Shown one piece after another: positions 7,501-13,620 of a stretch of DNA of 48,027 nt. The DNA is from a virus. Location of the stretch: positions 1-48,027 of the IMG/VR virus record IMGVR_UViG_3300022198_004660; one strand, 5' to 3'. Position 1 is the first letter of the stretch. Each line of letters opens with the position of its first letter. A model generated the notes under the pieces. It saw only the letters and a list, made by a program, of their open reading frames with translations. It was not told where the DNA came from and searched no databases. The translations under genes and the position numbers were made by a program.

Positions 7501-9695
7501 ATTCAACAACGACCACGTGGCAGACCAGTCATAGCACATCTAAGACAACGACTACTACGTATTCTACGTCTACTATAACCGTAACGGTTTGGAACACTAG
7601 TAAGAGTACGACTACAACATGGACTACAACTTATAATACTAGTAAATCTACTACAACAACATACAATACAAGTAAGTCTACCACTACTACGTACAACACA
7701 TCTAAGAGTACAACTAAAAGTACAACCACAACGTACAGCACTAGTAAGTCAACCACTACGACGTACAATACTAGCAAGAGTACAACAACGACTTACAATA
7801 CAAGTAGATCAACATCGACTATAACTGTTACAACCTGGAATACTAGCCAAAGTACCACGACAACTTGGCAAACTAGCCATGGAACTTCTAAGTCAACGAC
7901 AACGTCTTACAACACAAGTAAGAGTACTACGACTACTTACAATACATCTAAGAGCACTACAACAACATGGCAAACAAGCCATTCTACTAGTCATACTACA
8001 ACTACAACATATAGTACTAGCACTATAACTGTAACGACGTGGAACACGAGTCAGAGCACCACAACAACATGGCAGACTAGTCACGGAACATCTAAATCCA
8101 CTACAACTACGTATAGTACTAGTCATACTACGACCACGACTTATAATACCAGCAAGAGTACAACGACAACGTACAATACTAGTAGATCAACGTCTACTAT
8201 TACTGTGACGACATGGAACACAAGTAAAAGCACAACTACCACTTGGCAAACGAGCCATGGTACAAGCCATAGTACTACAACAACATATAACACCAGTAAG
8301 TCTACTACAACAACGTATAATACCAGTAAGAGCACAACTACGACGTGGCAAACAAGCCATTCAACAAGTCATAGCACGACGACAACTTATTCAACGTCTA
8401 CTATTACTATTACTACGTGGAATACAAGCCAGAGTACGACCACAACTTGGCAGACAAGTCATGGAACGTCTAGGAGTACAACAACGACATACAGTACTAA
8501 CCACTCTACTACCACAACGTATAGTACTAGCCACTCTACGACAACTACGTGGCAGACGAGTCACAGTACTTCTCATAGCACCACTACAACATACTCCACC
8601 TCAACCATAACGGTGACTATTTGGAGCACCAGTCAGAGCACAACTACAACCTGGCAGACAAGCCATGGCACTAGTAGATCAACGACCACTACGTATAATA
8701 CAAGTACAACGACAGTTACGTCTTATAATACTAGCAAGTCTACTACAACAACGTGGCAAACTAGTCATAGTACTTCTCATAGTACTACAACCACGTATTC
8801 TACAACGACTGTAACCGTTACCACGTGGAGTACTAGTATGAGTACAACTACTACTTGGGTAACTAGCCATAGCACGTCTAAGTCTACGACTACTACGTAT
8901 AATACAAGTACAACGACAACTACGACCTACAATACGAGTCATAGTACTACAACAAAGTACAACACAAGTAGATCAACCGAGAAGGAAACGACAACGACAT
9001 ACGAAACATCTCACTCAACGGTGACCACGTGGAGTACAAGCCAAAGCACAACTACAACTTGGCAGACAAGCGTTTCAACAAGTAAGTCAACAACTACAAC
9101 TTGGTCAACGTCTAAAGAGACTATAACCAGTTGGACAACGTCTACTATTACGATAACTACTTGGACAGTATCAACGTCAACGTCTAAGTCAACAACCACG
9201 ACATATAACACTAGTCATAGTACGACGACCAGTTTTAACACGTCAACATCTACAACGACAACGTATAACACAAGTACGTCTACGACGACTAGCTGGATAA
9301 CAACGTGGAACACGTCTAGAGAGACAACTACAAAGTGGACAACGTCAACAAGTACAAGGACTACATACGCTACTAGCGCATCTACCACCACTACTTGGGT
9401 TACGACGTGGGAAACATCTAAAAGTACTACAACCACTTGGCAGACTTCTAAAAGCACAACAACCACGTGGACAACAAGCGTTGTTACTGTTACAAGATGG
9501 ACAACTAGTACTTCAACAAGTGTGAACACTGTAACTACCTGGGAGACAAGTGTACAGACAACCACCACTTGGCAAACATCTACATCTACTACAACGACTT
9601 TCCAAACTCAAACTATAACACTTACTTCTTGGACGACAACTTGGTCTACCACGTTTAGTACGACAACTACTTGGGAGACAACGTTCTATTATTAA
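4590..9695 (+). CDS. Giant Thr/Ser aromatic-repeat protein, probable fibre (1701 aa)
   Basis: An intact 1701-codon frame without internal stops. After an aromatic, glycine-containing N-terminus (MPGFGFWEIYKWNTS) the protein is almost entirely Thr, Ser, Asn and Lys/Arg/His, with one Trp/Tyr/Phe heading each unit. Two unit lengths occur: 10 residues (for example WNTSHSTTTT) and 14 residues (YTTYYNTSKSTTTT in the first arm, WQTSHSTSHSTTTT in the second), arranged 14-10-10. By hand I count about 66 units in each arm (residues 36-819 and 893-1694). Between them, residues 820-892 form a distinct domain with Cys at 825, 844, 862 and 883. The C-terminus is WETTFYY. There is no signal peptide or membrane segment. 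It follows three fibre-like genes, so a fibre or surface filament is the best guess. Many NTS triplets fit N-x-S/T sequons, and a sugar cassette lies downstream. It could also be a non-fibre adhesin or host-surface protein. Confidence 0.85.
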   Translation: MPGFGFWEIYKWNTSTSTNTSRNTSKNTSSNTVTVWDTQKSTTTTWNTSTSTTTVFETATKTKTAWITYWDTEAETTTSWSTSTSTTTTFNTSTSTTTAFNTSTSTSKSTTTTWETSTTTTTEWQTSTITITKFDTSTSTSRSTTTTWETSHSTTTTWVTSKSTTTTYHTSHSTTTTWVTYWETATKTTTSWTTSITTTTSWNTSTSTTTSWISYFNTSTSTTTTWETATKTNTTYSTSHSTTTTFTTTWQTSHSTTTTYSTSHSTTTTFSTSHSTTTTWTTSYNTSRSTTTTWETATKTVYTFNTSHSTTTTYTTYYNTSKSTTTTWETSHSTTTTWQTSHSTTTSWTTYYNTSRSTTTTWETATKTTTTWNTSHSTTTTYTTTYNTTKSTTTTYNTSHSTTTTYSTNHTTTTSWTTYYNTTRSTTTTWETATKTKTTWNTSHSTTTTYTTYYNTSKSTTTTWSTSHSTTTTFSTSHSTTTSYTTYYNTSRSTTTTWETATKTTTTWTTTWQTSHSTTTTWSTSHTTTTTYNTNHSTTTSWTTYYNTNRSTTTTWETATKTTTTWNTSHSTTTTYTTYYNTTRSTTTTWSTSHSTTTTWVTSHSTTTSWTTYYNTNRSTTTTWETATKTTTTWTTTWSTSHSTTTTWSTSHSTTTTYNTSHSTTTTYTTTWSTSHSTTTTFSTSHSTTTTYATSHSTNRSTTTTWETATKTTTTWNTSHTTTTTWTTYYNTSRSTTTTYSTSRSTTTTWDTSHSTTTTYPTAIDTITTWTTTWVVNTLRSTSKSTTTTWTTTWQTSRATSKSTSRSTSRATSISTTTSLPGGECYSYYIILDREPVILSYTDCDGRYVEFELAEPEFFVDCARKGSVSIRGAYRDIVQLDLCGEYSGGETSTTTAWNTTYTTTWTTSFTTYFNTSVSTNKSTTTTWNTTVATTYSASTSTRTRTTWNTSHSTTTRYSTSKSTTTTYNTSHSTTTTWQTSHSTSKTTTTTYSTSTITVTVWNTSKSTTTTWTTTYNTSKSTTTTYNTSKSTTTTYNTSKSTTKSTTTTYSTSKSTTTTYNTSKSTTTTYNTSRSTSTITVTTWNTSQSTTTTWQTSHGTSKSTTTSYNTSKSTTTTYNTSKSTTTTWQTSHSTSHTTTTTYSTSTITVTTWNTSQSTTTTWQTSHGTSKSTTTTYSTSHTTTTTYNTSKSTTTTYNTSRSTSTITVTTWNTSKSTTTTWQTSHGTSHSTTTTYNTSKSTTTTYNTSKSTTTTWQTSHSTSHSTTTTYSTSTITITTWNTSQSTTTTWQTSHGTSRSTTTTYSTNHSTTTTYSTSHSTTTTWQTSHSTSHSTTTTYSTSTITVTIWSTSQSTTTTWQTSHGTSRSTTTTYNTSTTTVTSYNTSKSTTTTWQTSHSTSHSTTTTYSTTTVTVTTWSTSMSTTTTWVTSHSTSKSTTTTYNTSTTTTTTYNTSHSTTTKYNTSRSTEKETTTTYETSHSTVTTWSTSQSTTTTWQTSVSTSKSTTTTWSTSKETITSWTTSTITITTWTVSTSTSKSTTTTYNTSHSTTTSFNTSTSTTTTYNTSTSTTTSWITTWNTSRETTTKWTTSTSTRTTYATSASTTTTWVTTWETSKSTTTTWQTSKSTTTTWTTSVVTVTRWTTSTSTSVNTVTTWETSVQTTTTWQTSTSTTTTFQTQTITLTSWTTTWSTTFSTTTTWETTFYY
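4695..7046 (+). repeat. Arm 1 of coding repeats: 14-10-10 residue triads (102-bp period)
   Basis: Coding repeat array, residues 36-819 of the 1701-aa protein. Units start with W, Y or F. The regular part reads as 14-mers (xTTYYNTSRSTTTT) followed by two 10-mers, often WETATKTTTT then WNTSHSTTTT, alternating with a triad containing WSTSHSTTTT and FSTSHSTTTS. The 34-residue triad therefore doubles to a 68-residue super-repeat that recurs several times between roughly residues 180 and 700. Nucleotide copies are not identical because Thr and Ser codons vary from copy to copy. Confidence 0.85.
7260..9671 (+). repeat. Arm 2 of coding repeats: 14-10-10 triads, different 14-mer type
   Basis: Coding repeat array, residues about 891-1694. 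After an irregular lead-in, 14-mers are mostly WQTSHSTSHSTTTT or WQTSHGTSKSTTTT, each followed by two 10-mers such as YNTSKSTTTT twice, or YSTSTITVTT then WNTSQSTTTT. Again 34-residue triads pair into a 68-residue super-repeat. The extra tetrapeptide is placed differently from arm 1: arm 1 adds an aromatic-rich TTYY at the front, arm 2 adds TSHS in the middle. The array degenerates toward the C-terminus (WITTWNTSRETTTK, WTTSVVTVTR). Confidence 0.85.
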
Positions 9696-9706
9696 GAAAA
9701 TAAGCA

Positions 9707-9714
9707 TATATTTG
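9707..9714 (+). promoter_or_regulatory. Possible Bacteroidetes-type -7 box ahead of sugar cassette
   Basis: TATATTTG matches the Bacteroidetes -7 consensus TAnnTTTG in the 48-bp gap between the repeat-protein stop (9695) and the ATG at 9744. The gap is AT-rich with no hairpin. I could not find a convincing -33 TTG at the usual distance, so this is a half-match. If real, it would let the cassette be transcribed separately from the fibre genes. Confidence 0.3.
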
Positions 9715-9743
9715 AATAACATTTAACTTAAATAAAATATCCA

Positions 9744-10649
9744 ATGGAAATGTTTAACGAGAACGTCGCTAAGCAGAGGATAGGGTCTCTAAAGAAAAGT
9801 AAGGCCCTAGACCCTCTTCGCGATGTTGAAAGATACTTCTTGCGTCAAGTTAAGAAGTATAACATAGAGACTAGCTACGATGTGTTAGCTCAGGAGATAC
9901 CGTATTTTAGAACATTTGCGTATACAGAATACGCTACTTGTTTTATGATACACCCTCTCAATCTGGACTTTAGACTTACGCAGATTATGGATGCGTATGA
10001 TGATAAAGATATAGATGAATCTAAAGTTATTGACTTCGCTTCTTATTTTAGATCAAACATTGAGAAGAACATGTCTAATAAGTACCAGGATAGAGGTACT
10101 GATTTCTCAAGGTACAGAGAGGTTGATAATCTAGTAGTGTTACCTGGGTCAAACAAATTAAAGTCAAACACTTGTTTGAATAAGTTGATCCACATCAAAA
10201 AGCTACACGGCGACAACGTATATTTTAAACCCCACCCGATCACGACTCACACTGTAATAGGTGAGATAAAAGATCAATTCGGAGAGGAGTTGATATTGCC
10301 TAGGGATATAGACATGTATCACTTCATGCAGAAAGCTGATAAGGTTTACACTACTCACATTAGTGAATCAGCTATGTACGCAGCGTGTCTTGGAAAAGAG
10401 ATTGAACCAATCGACGTTTATAATAACGTTGAGCGAGGGTCTTTTTACCACGTCAATAAATTTCTGTTTGAGCATAGAGATAATCCAGAACCTTGGATCA
10501 ACAAGACTTTATCCAGTCCTAAGTCAGGTATTATTTGCCCGCAAATAGAAGAAAACTGGAAAGAGAAACTTGACTCTTATTTGGAGTACATGACCACTAA
10601 GAGAGAAAAATACAAGGATTGGTTTATTGAAGTAAGAAAAAAGAAATAA
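9744..10649 (+). CDS. Putative glycosyltransferase, Kdo-transferase/capsule-type GT-B-like
   Basis: A 301-aa soluble protein. The C-terminal half has the signature order of GT-B capsule or Kdo transferases (KpsC/KpsS-like): NLVVLPGSNKLKS, then NVYFKPHPITTH (the KPHP donor-side motif), then IDMYHFMQKADKVYTTHISE (an Asp followed by an AD-VYTT-SES segment), then AACLGKE. This reads as nucleotide-sugar binding but the N-terminal half is too divergent to identify an acceptor domain. At 301 aa it is shorter than KpsC. Downstream genes are a cupin, a methyltransferase and KdsA, so a Kdo-like donor is plausible. It overlaps the next ATG (TAATG at 10647-10651). Alternatives are another sialic-acid-like or polyol-phosphate transferase. 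I am fairly sure of the superfamily and unsure of the substrate. Confidence 0.55.
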   Translation: MEMFNENVAKQRIGSLKKSKALDPLRDVERYFLRQVKKYNIETSYDVLAQEIPYFRTFAYTEYATCFMIHPLNLDFRLTQIMDAYDDKDIDESKVIDFASYFRSNIEKNMSNKYQDRGTDFSRYREVDNLVVLPGSNKLKSNTCLNKLIHIKKLHGDNVYFKPHPITTHTVIGEIKDQFGEELILPRDIDMYHFMQKADKVYTTHISESAMYAACLGKEIEPIDVYNNVERGSFYHVNKFLFEHRDNPEPWINKTLSSPKSGIICPQIEENWKEKLDSYLEYMTTKREKYKDWFIEVRKKK

Positions 10650-10993
10650 TGAAGCAGGGTAAAGTTTGGGGCTTCACTGAAGACATATTTCAGAAGCACA
10701 ATTTCGAGATCCATAGAATAGAAATCAACAAAGGTGGTTTTTGTTCTACACATAAGCACAACAACAAGTTCAACGCTTTTTACATGGAGTCTGGCACTCT
10801 AAAGATTAAGGTTGAGCAAAAGGCTTACGAGCTAACAGACGAGACCATCGTCAATAAGGGTGAACTAACTATAGTTAAACCCGGTTTATACCACTCTTTT
10901 GAAGCACTAACAGATTGCGTTTGCTATGAAATTTACTGGACTGAATTGGATCACGACGATATTGAAAGGAAAACAGTCGGCGGGACCATCTAA
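10649..10993 (+). CDS. Cupin-domain protein, probably sugar-modifying or binding
   Basis: A 114-aa single-cupin protein. Cupin motif 1 is GGFCSTHKHNNKFNAFYMES followed by G, with the two metal-ligand His of HxH but Asn/Phe where the usual Glu would be. Motif 2 is IVKPGLYHSFEA with the PG turn and conserved His. The fold is that of mannose-6-phosphate-isomerase-like and RmlC-like small cupins. It sits inside the sugar cassette, coupled to the glycosyltransferase by a stop/start overlap and overlapping the methyltransferase at its 3' end. Small cupins occur beside glycan genes in many marine phages. The reaction is unknown; epimerase, isomerase or simple ligand binding are all possible. Confidence 0.65.
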   Translation: MKQGKVWGFTEDIFQKHNFEIHRIEINKGGFCSTHKHNNKFNAFYMESGTLKIKVEQKAYELTDETIVNKGELTIVKPGLYHSFEALTDCVCYEIYWTELDHDDIERKTVGGTI

Positions 10994-11510
10994 AAAATAC
11001 CAAGAATACATTGATCAATATAAGATCATGCATGAGGAGCAGGGTTACACTGGTTTGGTAAATATAAGCCCGACTTATAGATCCAAGGAGCATATTAAAG
11101 AAGCTCTTGATAAATACAAATGTGTTTCCATGCTTGATTATGGGTGCGCATCTGGAGTACAATACGAAAAAGGATTGCTACATGAATACCTTAATGTTGA
11201 AATTGGTTTATATGACCCAGCTGTTGAGAAATATAACGTTTTACCAGATGGAGTTTACGACGCTGTTCTTTGCTACGACGTATTAGAGCATATTCACGAA
11301 GAAGATTTAGATTACGTTTTGAATCGAATATTCTCAAAGGCATCTAAGCTTGTTCTGATAAAGGTTGGTTTAGCGCCAGCTGTAGCTACATTACCAAACG
11401 GTGAAAACGCTCACTGTACTGTTAAAAAGTTAGATTGGTGGGCGGAAAAAATAAAGTCTTGCAGAAACAAAGACATACCAGTCCTACTGAACAACAAAAC
11501 CTGGGTTTAA
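10926..11510 (+). CDS. Class I SAM-dependent methyltransferase
   Basis: A 194-aa protein with Rossmann methyltransferase motifs: motif I SMLDYGCASGVQY, an acidic end of strand 2 (EIGLYDPAV), and motif IV/post-I YDAVLCYDVLEHIHEED. Downstream KLVLIKVGLAPAV is the usual strand 5. There is no N-terminal targeting signal. The ATG at 10926 makes a 68-bp overlap with the cupin gene; an in-frame ATG at 11028 would remove the KKYQEYIDQYKIMHEE segment, which I recall as conserved in phage homologues, so I kept the upstream start. The substrate is not evident; within this cassette methylation of a sugar is plausible, which is inference. The next gene (KdsA) begins 1 bp after its stop. Confidence 0.7.
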   Translation: MKFTGLNWITTILKGKQSAGPSKKYQEYIDQYKIMHEEQGYTGLVNISPTYRSKEHIKEALDKYKCVSMLDYGCASGVQYEKGLLHEYLNVEIGLYDPAVEKYNVLPDGVYDAVLCYDVLEHIHEEDLDYVLNRIFSKASKLVLIKVGLAPAVATLPNGENAHCTVKKLDWWAEKIKSCRNKDIPVLLNNKTWV

Positions 11511-11511
11511 A

Positions 11512-12327
11512 ATGAACATAGAGTCAAATACAATCTATGATAATATAACGTCTGGGGACGGTTTATTTTTATTTGCTGGACCATGTGTAGTGGAGAATAA
11601 AGAAATGCCACTAGAGATCGCCAGGGTTGTTTCTAGCATATGTAAAAAGCATAATATTCCTTATGTTTTTAAAGCTAGTTACAAAAAGGCTAATAGATCT
11701 AGAATAGACTCGTTCACCGGTATCGGCAACTTTGAAGCTTTAAACGCTATAGACGAGGTCCGCTACACGCTAGGTGTTCCAACCATGACGGACGTTCACT
11801 CAGTTGAAGAAGTTGAAATGGCTTCTGACTTTGTAGACGTACTTCAAATACCGGCGTTTTTGTGCAGGCAAACTGATTTACTATTAGCCGCTGGTGAATC
11901 TGGGAAGATAGTCAATATAAAAAAAGGACAATTTGTTTCACCAGAAGCAATGAAATTTGCTGTTCAGAAAGTCATGTCAACTGGCAATGAGAACGTGCTT
12001 ATAACGGAAAGAGGCATGACGTTTGGTCCCTCTGATCTCGTGGTTGACTTTAGAGGTTTCCCAGTAATGAAGAATTACGCTCCTCTAGTTTACGACGCGA
12101 CACACTCGCTGCAACAACCTAACACGTCATCTGGTGTAACTGGTGGTCTACCACACCTAATAGAGACTATGGCCAAAGCAAGTGTAGCCGCTGGAGCTGA
12201 TGGTCTTTTTATAGAGACACACCCGAATCCATCTGAAGCACTTAGTGATGGAGCAAACATGCTGGAACTAAGCAAGTTGGAAGATTTGTTAATCAAGTTA
12301 AATAAAATAAAATCAGCTTTAAAATGA
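11512..12327 (+). CDS. kdsA: 3-deoxy-D-manno-octulosonate 8-phosphate synthase
   Basis: A 271-aa protein, full length for KdsA (about 270-285 aa). KdsA condenses phosphoenolpyruvate with arabinose-5-phosphate to give Kdo-8-phosphate, the precursor of the Kdo sugar of LPS core and some capsules. Diagnostic segments are present: FAGPCVVENKE, FKASYKKANRSRIDSF, QIPAFLCRQTDLL, NIKKGQFVSPEAMKF, YDATHSLQQP and FIETHPNP. The four ligands of metal-dependent KdsA are all visible: Cys25, His of ATHS, Glu of FIETH and Asp of LSDGAN. Escherichia coli-type enzymes have Asn at the Cys position. SLQQPN and SSGVTGG resemble Bacteroidetes KdsA, so acquisition from a host is likely. KdsB, KdsC and KdsD were not found in the window and would have to come from the host. 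It overlaps the next ATG by ATGA. Confidence 0.93.
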   Translation: MNIESNTIYDNITSGDGLFLFAGPCVVENKEMPLEIARVVSSICKKHNIPYVFKASYKKANRSRIDSFTGIGNFEALNAIDEVRYTLGVPTMTDVHSVEEVEMASDFVDVLQIPAFLCRQTDLLLAAGESGKIVNIKKGQFVSPEAMKFAVQKVMSTGNENVLITERGMTFGPSDLVVDFRGFPVMKNYAPLVYDATHSLQQPNTSSGVTGGLPHLIETMAKASVAAGADGLFIETHPNPSEALSDGANMLELSKLEDLLIKLNKIKSALK

Positions 12328-12575
12328 AAATAACAAAGAAACAAAGAGAGATTTTAGACTCTGTTAGATCTCGTCAAAATAAGTTGAAAAGCGAAATTGG
12401 CGGTTTATACATTGCTAAATACTCACTACAGGAAAGAATTGACGAGCACATGGACCAACTTAAGGAAACCACCGATGAGCTTCGCGGCGTCATGGGTGAG
12501 CTTGTTGAAAAGTATGGTCATGGTTCGCTGGATTTAGAAACCGGTGAATACATTTTAGATGAAAAATCAAACTAG
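12324..12575 (+). CDS. Small coiled-coil protein, unknown function
   Basis: An 83-aa charged protein predicted by eye to be one long helix with heptad-like hydrophobics (residues about 5-60: LDSVRSRQNKLKSEIGGL, YSLQERIDEHMDQLKETTD), ending in a short YGHGSLDLETGEYIL tail. The LDLETGE tail is a style seen in small conserved marine-phage proteins. It overlaps kdsA by ATGA at its start and the next gene by 17 bp. No catalytic residues, membrane segment or Cys. Function unknown. Confidence 0.6.
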   Translation: MKITKKQREILDSVRSRQNKLKSEIGGLYIAKYSLQERIDEHMDQLKETTDELRGVMGELVEKYGHGSLDLETGEYILDEKSN

Positions 12576-12789
12576 ACTAATAAGAAAAATAACCATCGGT
12601 AGAGACTATAAAGTTGATGCGATGCATTACTCTGTTGGCCAAGAAGTATATGGTGGTCATTGTATATGTGATATAACAGAGGATCCAGACAAGTTTACTA
12701 TCTTCATTCAAAAGAGTGATGAAATTATACCTTGGAAGGAGTTTAATAAAAATATGGGCATAGCCATAGAATACAATCTAGAATACTAA
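12559..12789 (+). CDS. Small conserved-looking phage protein, unknown function
   Basis: A 76-aa protein containing KITIGRDYKVDAMHYSVGQE then VYGGHCICDI and IIPWKEFNKNM. I recall similar small proteins, with the GRDYK-DAMHY-VGQ-V and IPWKEFNKNMP segments, in uncultured marine Bacteroidetes phages, but I know no function. It overlaps its upstream neighbour by 17 bp and its stop TAATG overlaps the next start. The alternating pattern suggests a small beta domain. Confidence 0.6.
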   Translation: MKNQTRLIRKITIGRDYKVDAMHYSVGQEVYGGHCICDITEDPDKFTIFIQKSDEIIPWKEFNKNMGIAIEYNLEY

Positions 12790-13397
12790 TGAGATCAATA
12801 TTTAACTTCGTAATAAGACCAAAAGAGTCTAGAAAAACGAACGTTAAGAAGATTGGTGATTCGGAATTATTACTTAGCACTGATCTTCAAGATCATAAGT
12901 ATGTAAATAGAGTTGGTATAGTCATTGGTATACCAGAACTTGGTTGTGCAGGTGTTAAACCAGGTGATGAAGTGATAGTGCATCATAACGTGTTTAGACG
13001 CTTTTACGACGTTAGAGGTAACGAAAAAAATAGTGCGGCATACTTCAGTGATGATGCATATATAGTTGCTCCAGATCAAGTGTACATGTTTAAGCGTGAT
13101 GGAGATTGGAAGCCACTAGATGGTTTCTGCTTTGTGAAGCCAATAAAGTCATTTAATGAAAAATGGACGCCAAACGAAGAACAACCGCTGATGGGTGTTT
13201 TAAAACATTTGGATGATCTACTTATTAGTAAAGGACTAAGCAAGGAGGACGTTGTTGGATTCACGCCTAGGAGTGAGTATGAATTTATTATAGACGGAAA
13301 TAGAATGTATAGAGTTCCGTCTTCAGATATTGCTATTAAATATGAGCGTACAGGAAACGAAAAGGAATATAATCCAAGCTGGGCACAAGGCAGTTGA
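12789..13397 (+). CDS. GroES-like co-chaperonin fold protein (tentative)
   Basis: A 202-aa protein. The first 110 residues follow the pattern of phage GroES-like proteins: a start with IRPKES, then RVGIVIGIPELGCAGVKPGD followed by EVIVHHNVFRRFYD, an acidic YFSDDAYIVAPDQVYMFK and a C-terminal domain of unknown role. The VKPGDEVIVHHN segment corresponds to the V-x-GD-V-h strand of GroES. If correct, it would help fold capsid or tail proteins with the host GroEL, as T4 gp31 does. The mobile-loop sequence cannot be identified with certainty. It lies directly upstream of the packaging genes, fitting a morphogenesis role. It overlaps the next gene by about 56 bp. Confidence 0.45.
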   Translation: MRSIFNFVIRPKESRKTNVKKIGDSELLLSTDLQDHKYVNRVGIVIGIPELGCAGVKPGDEVIVHHNVFRRFYDVRGNEKNSAAYFSDDAYIVAPDQVYMFKRDGDWKPLDGFCFVKPIKSFNEKWTPNEEQPLMGVLKHLDDLLISKGLSKEDVVGFTPRSEYEFIIDGNRMYRVPSSDIAIKYERTGNEKEYNPSWAQGS

Positions 13398-13620
13398 GGA
13401 GCTTATAAAAGTGGCTGAAGAGAAAATCATCACTAATACGGATGATGACGTTTCTGCCGATAGGTTAAAGAACGCCGCAGCAACCAAGAAATTAGCTATT
13501 TTCGATGCTTTTGAAATACTATCTAGGATACAGGAGGAAGAAGCTAGGCTTGAAGATAAGCCTATAGAAAGGGAAGAAAAACAAGCCTTTAAAGGTTTCG
13601 CTGAAAGAAGATCTAAGTAA
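13342..13620 (+). CDS. Candidate small terminase subunit or packaging accessory protein
   Basis: A 92-aa helical protein from the ATG at 13342 (MSVQETKRN); a TTG four codons upstream is less likely. Sequence reads as two or three helices (GHKAVEELIKVAEEKI and KNAAATKKLAIFDAFEILSR) with a charged C-terminus. No HTH is evident. Its only functional clue is position: it ends in a TAATG overlap with the large terminase, where small terminases normally sit, and its length is short but possible for that role. The start lies inside the previous gene, so the two are probably translationally linked. Confidence 0.45.
   Translation: MSVQETKRNIIQAGHKAVEELIKVAEEKIITNTDDDVSADRLKNAAATKKLAIFDAFEILSRIQEEEARLEDKPIEREEKQAFKGFAERRSK

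Noticed and set aside
4695-9671. CRISPR array or non-coding tandem repeat
   Set aside because: Repeats have no conserved DNA unit with unique spacers; the regularity is in the reading frame, with variable codons and an uninterrupted 1701-codon ORF.
4590-9695. Diversity-generating retroelement target
   Set aside because: No reverse transcriptase or template repeat was seen, and variation is synonymous Thr/Ser codon change rather than adenine-directed amino acid change.
4793-9722. Many long minus-strand frames opposite the Thr/Ser repeat gene (for example 9215-9568, 5556-5993, 7893-8126)
   Set aside because: They are compositional echoes of the ACN/AGY/TCN-rich sense strand (antisense of Thr and Ser codons gives Val, Cys, Arg and Ser strings), have no stable start context and would overlap a strong gene.
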